Source: Acidimicrobiaceae bacterium (lineage in GTDB: Bacteria; Actinomycetota; Acidimicrobiia; Acidimicrobiales; RAAP-2). From it: 41,548 bases of DNA. The notes beneath the pieces are model-generated. The model was not told the DNA's origin. It did no database searches and worked only from the letters and a program-made list of their open reading frames with translations. Position numbers and translations under genes: made by a program. Numbering within the stretch: the first letter of the stretch is position 1; every line of letters begins with the position of its first letter. The DNA lies in the NCBI GenBank assembly GCA_003161575.1, contig PMOE01000074.1, positions 1 to 41,548 of the forward strand, read 5' to 3'. Below are positions 41,488 to 41,548 of the stretch, one piece after another.

Positions 41488-41548
41488 ATGACAATGACCG
41501 AAGGAACCGAAACAATCCAAATCGTCCGCGACGATCCGAGGAAAAGAG
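41488..41548 (+). CDS. 5' end of a gene, truncated by the window
   Basis: An ATG at 41488 (or in-frame ATG at 41494) follows GGAAGGTGG and opens a frame reading MTMTEGTETIQIVRDDPRKR to the window end. Only 20 codons are visible, too few to assign a family. The ribosome binding site and upstream motifs support a real gene. Confidence 0.6.
   Translation, partial: MTMTEGTETIQIVRDDPRKR

Noticed and set aside
41338-41520. Minus-strand open frame overlapping the last gene
   Set aside because: No ribosome binding site and it is antisense to the plus-strand start with a good ribosome binding site.
1-41548. CRISPR arrays, tRNA or rRNA genes, prophage or transposase genes
   Set aside because: Looked for clustered direct repeats with spacers, cloverleaf-like sequences and transposase motifs; none were convincing. 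The tandem repeats present are inside coding sequences.

Overview
This is a high-GC chromosomal segment from an actinobacterium. The gene families point to Actinomycetota: a KstR-like TetR regulator, luciferase-like F420/flavin oxidoreductases, side-by-side large and small acyl-CoA dehydrogenase genes, DUF35 (zinc-ribbon/OB-fold) plus thiolase modules, an AdaA-AlkA fusion with Ogt, and GTG starts with ATGA/GTGA overlaps. A member of Acidimicrobiia or a mycobacterial relative fits, but this is inferred from gene content only. No rRNA, tRNA, CRISPR array, intact insertion sequence or phage gene was seen.

Layout. (1) 98-4012: an alpha/beta hydrolase divergent from a GH31 alpha-glycosidase. (2) 4040-9522: cupin, LLM oxidoreductase, an ABC exporter pair whose ATPase has a proline-rich tail, a zinc alcohol dehydrogenase, and a KstR-like TetR with a KstR-type palindrome just upstream. 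(3) 9594-12904: a FUSC-type membrane protein divergent from a second TetR. (4) 12966-17563: DinB-like, VOC and SCO6745-like proteins, a cyclase-family hydrolase and a sphingosine-1-phosphate-lyase-like PLP enzyme. (5) 17908-22944: aldehyde dehydrogenase, a 534-base gene-poor stretch with an operator-like palindrome, a nested hairpin, a DnaA-box-like 9-mer and a decayed gene fragment, then DUF35, class II aldolase, SDR and a DUF4190 protein with three near-identical 60-bp repeats. (6) 23057-28235: a membrane protein gene, then an operon running amidohydrolase, acyl-CoA dehydrogenase (large, small) and LLM oxidoreductase. (7) 28303-33968: SDR, SGNH hydrolase, alkylation-repair operon, flavoprotein monooxygenase. 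(8) 34087-40163: an epoxide-hydrolase-like enzyme, a second acyl-CoA dehydrogenase pair, and a divergent thiolase/DUF35/thiolase-fold operon. (9) 40211-end: a secreted protein, a doubtful small ORF and the first 20 codons of a further gene.

How it works together. Most of the right two thirds looks like accessory acyl-CoA catabolism of the kind used on steroid or terpenoid side chains: dehydrogenation by heteromeric acyl-CoA dehydrogenases, thiolysis or retro-aldol cleavage by thiolase-fold/DUF35 proteins, and SDR, ALDH, LLM and amidohydrolase steps. The most informative regulatory observation is one palindrome, CTGACG-N3-CGTCAG, upstream of the amidohydrolase operon (perfect, 9-bp arms), upstream of the aldehyde dehydrogenase (perfect, 6-bp arms), and, in weaker form, between the second dehydrogenase pair and the thiolase operon. 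It suggests one regulon. A separate T-N2-AAC-N2-GTT-N2-A palindrome in front of the KstR-like gene suggests autoregulation of a steroid-type regulator.
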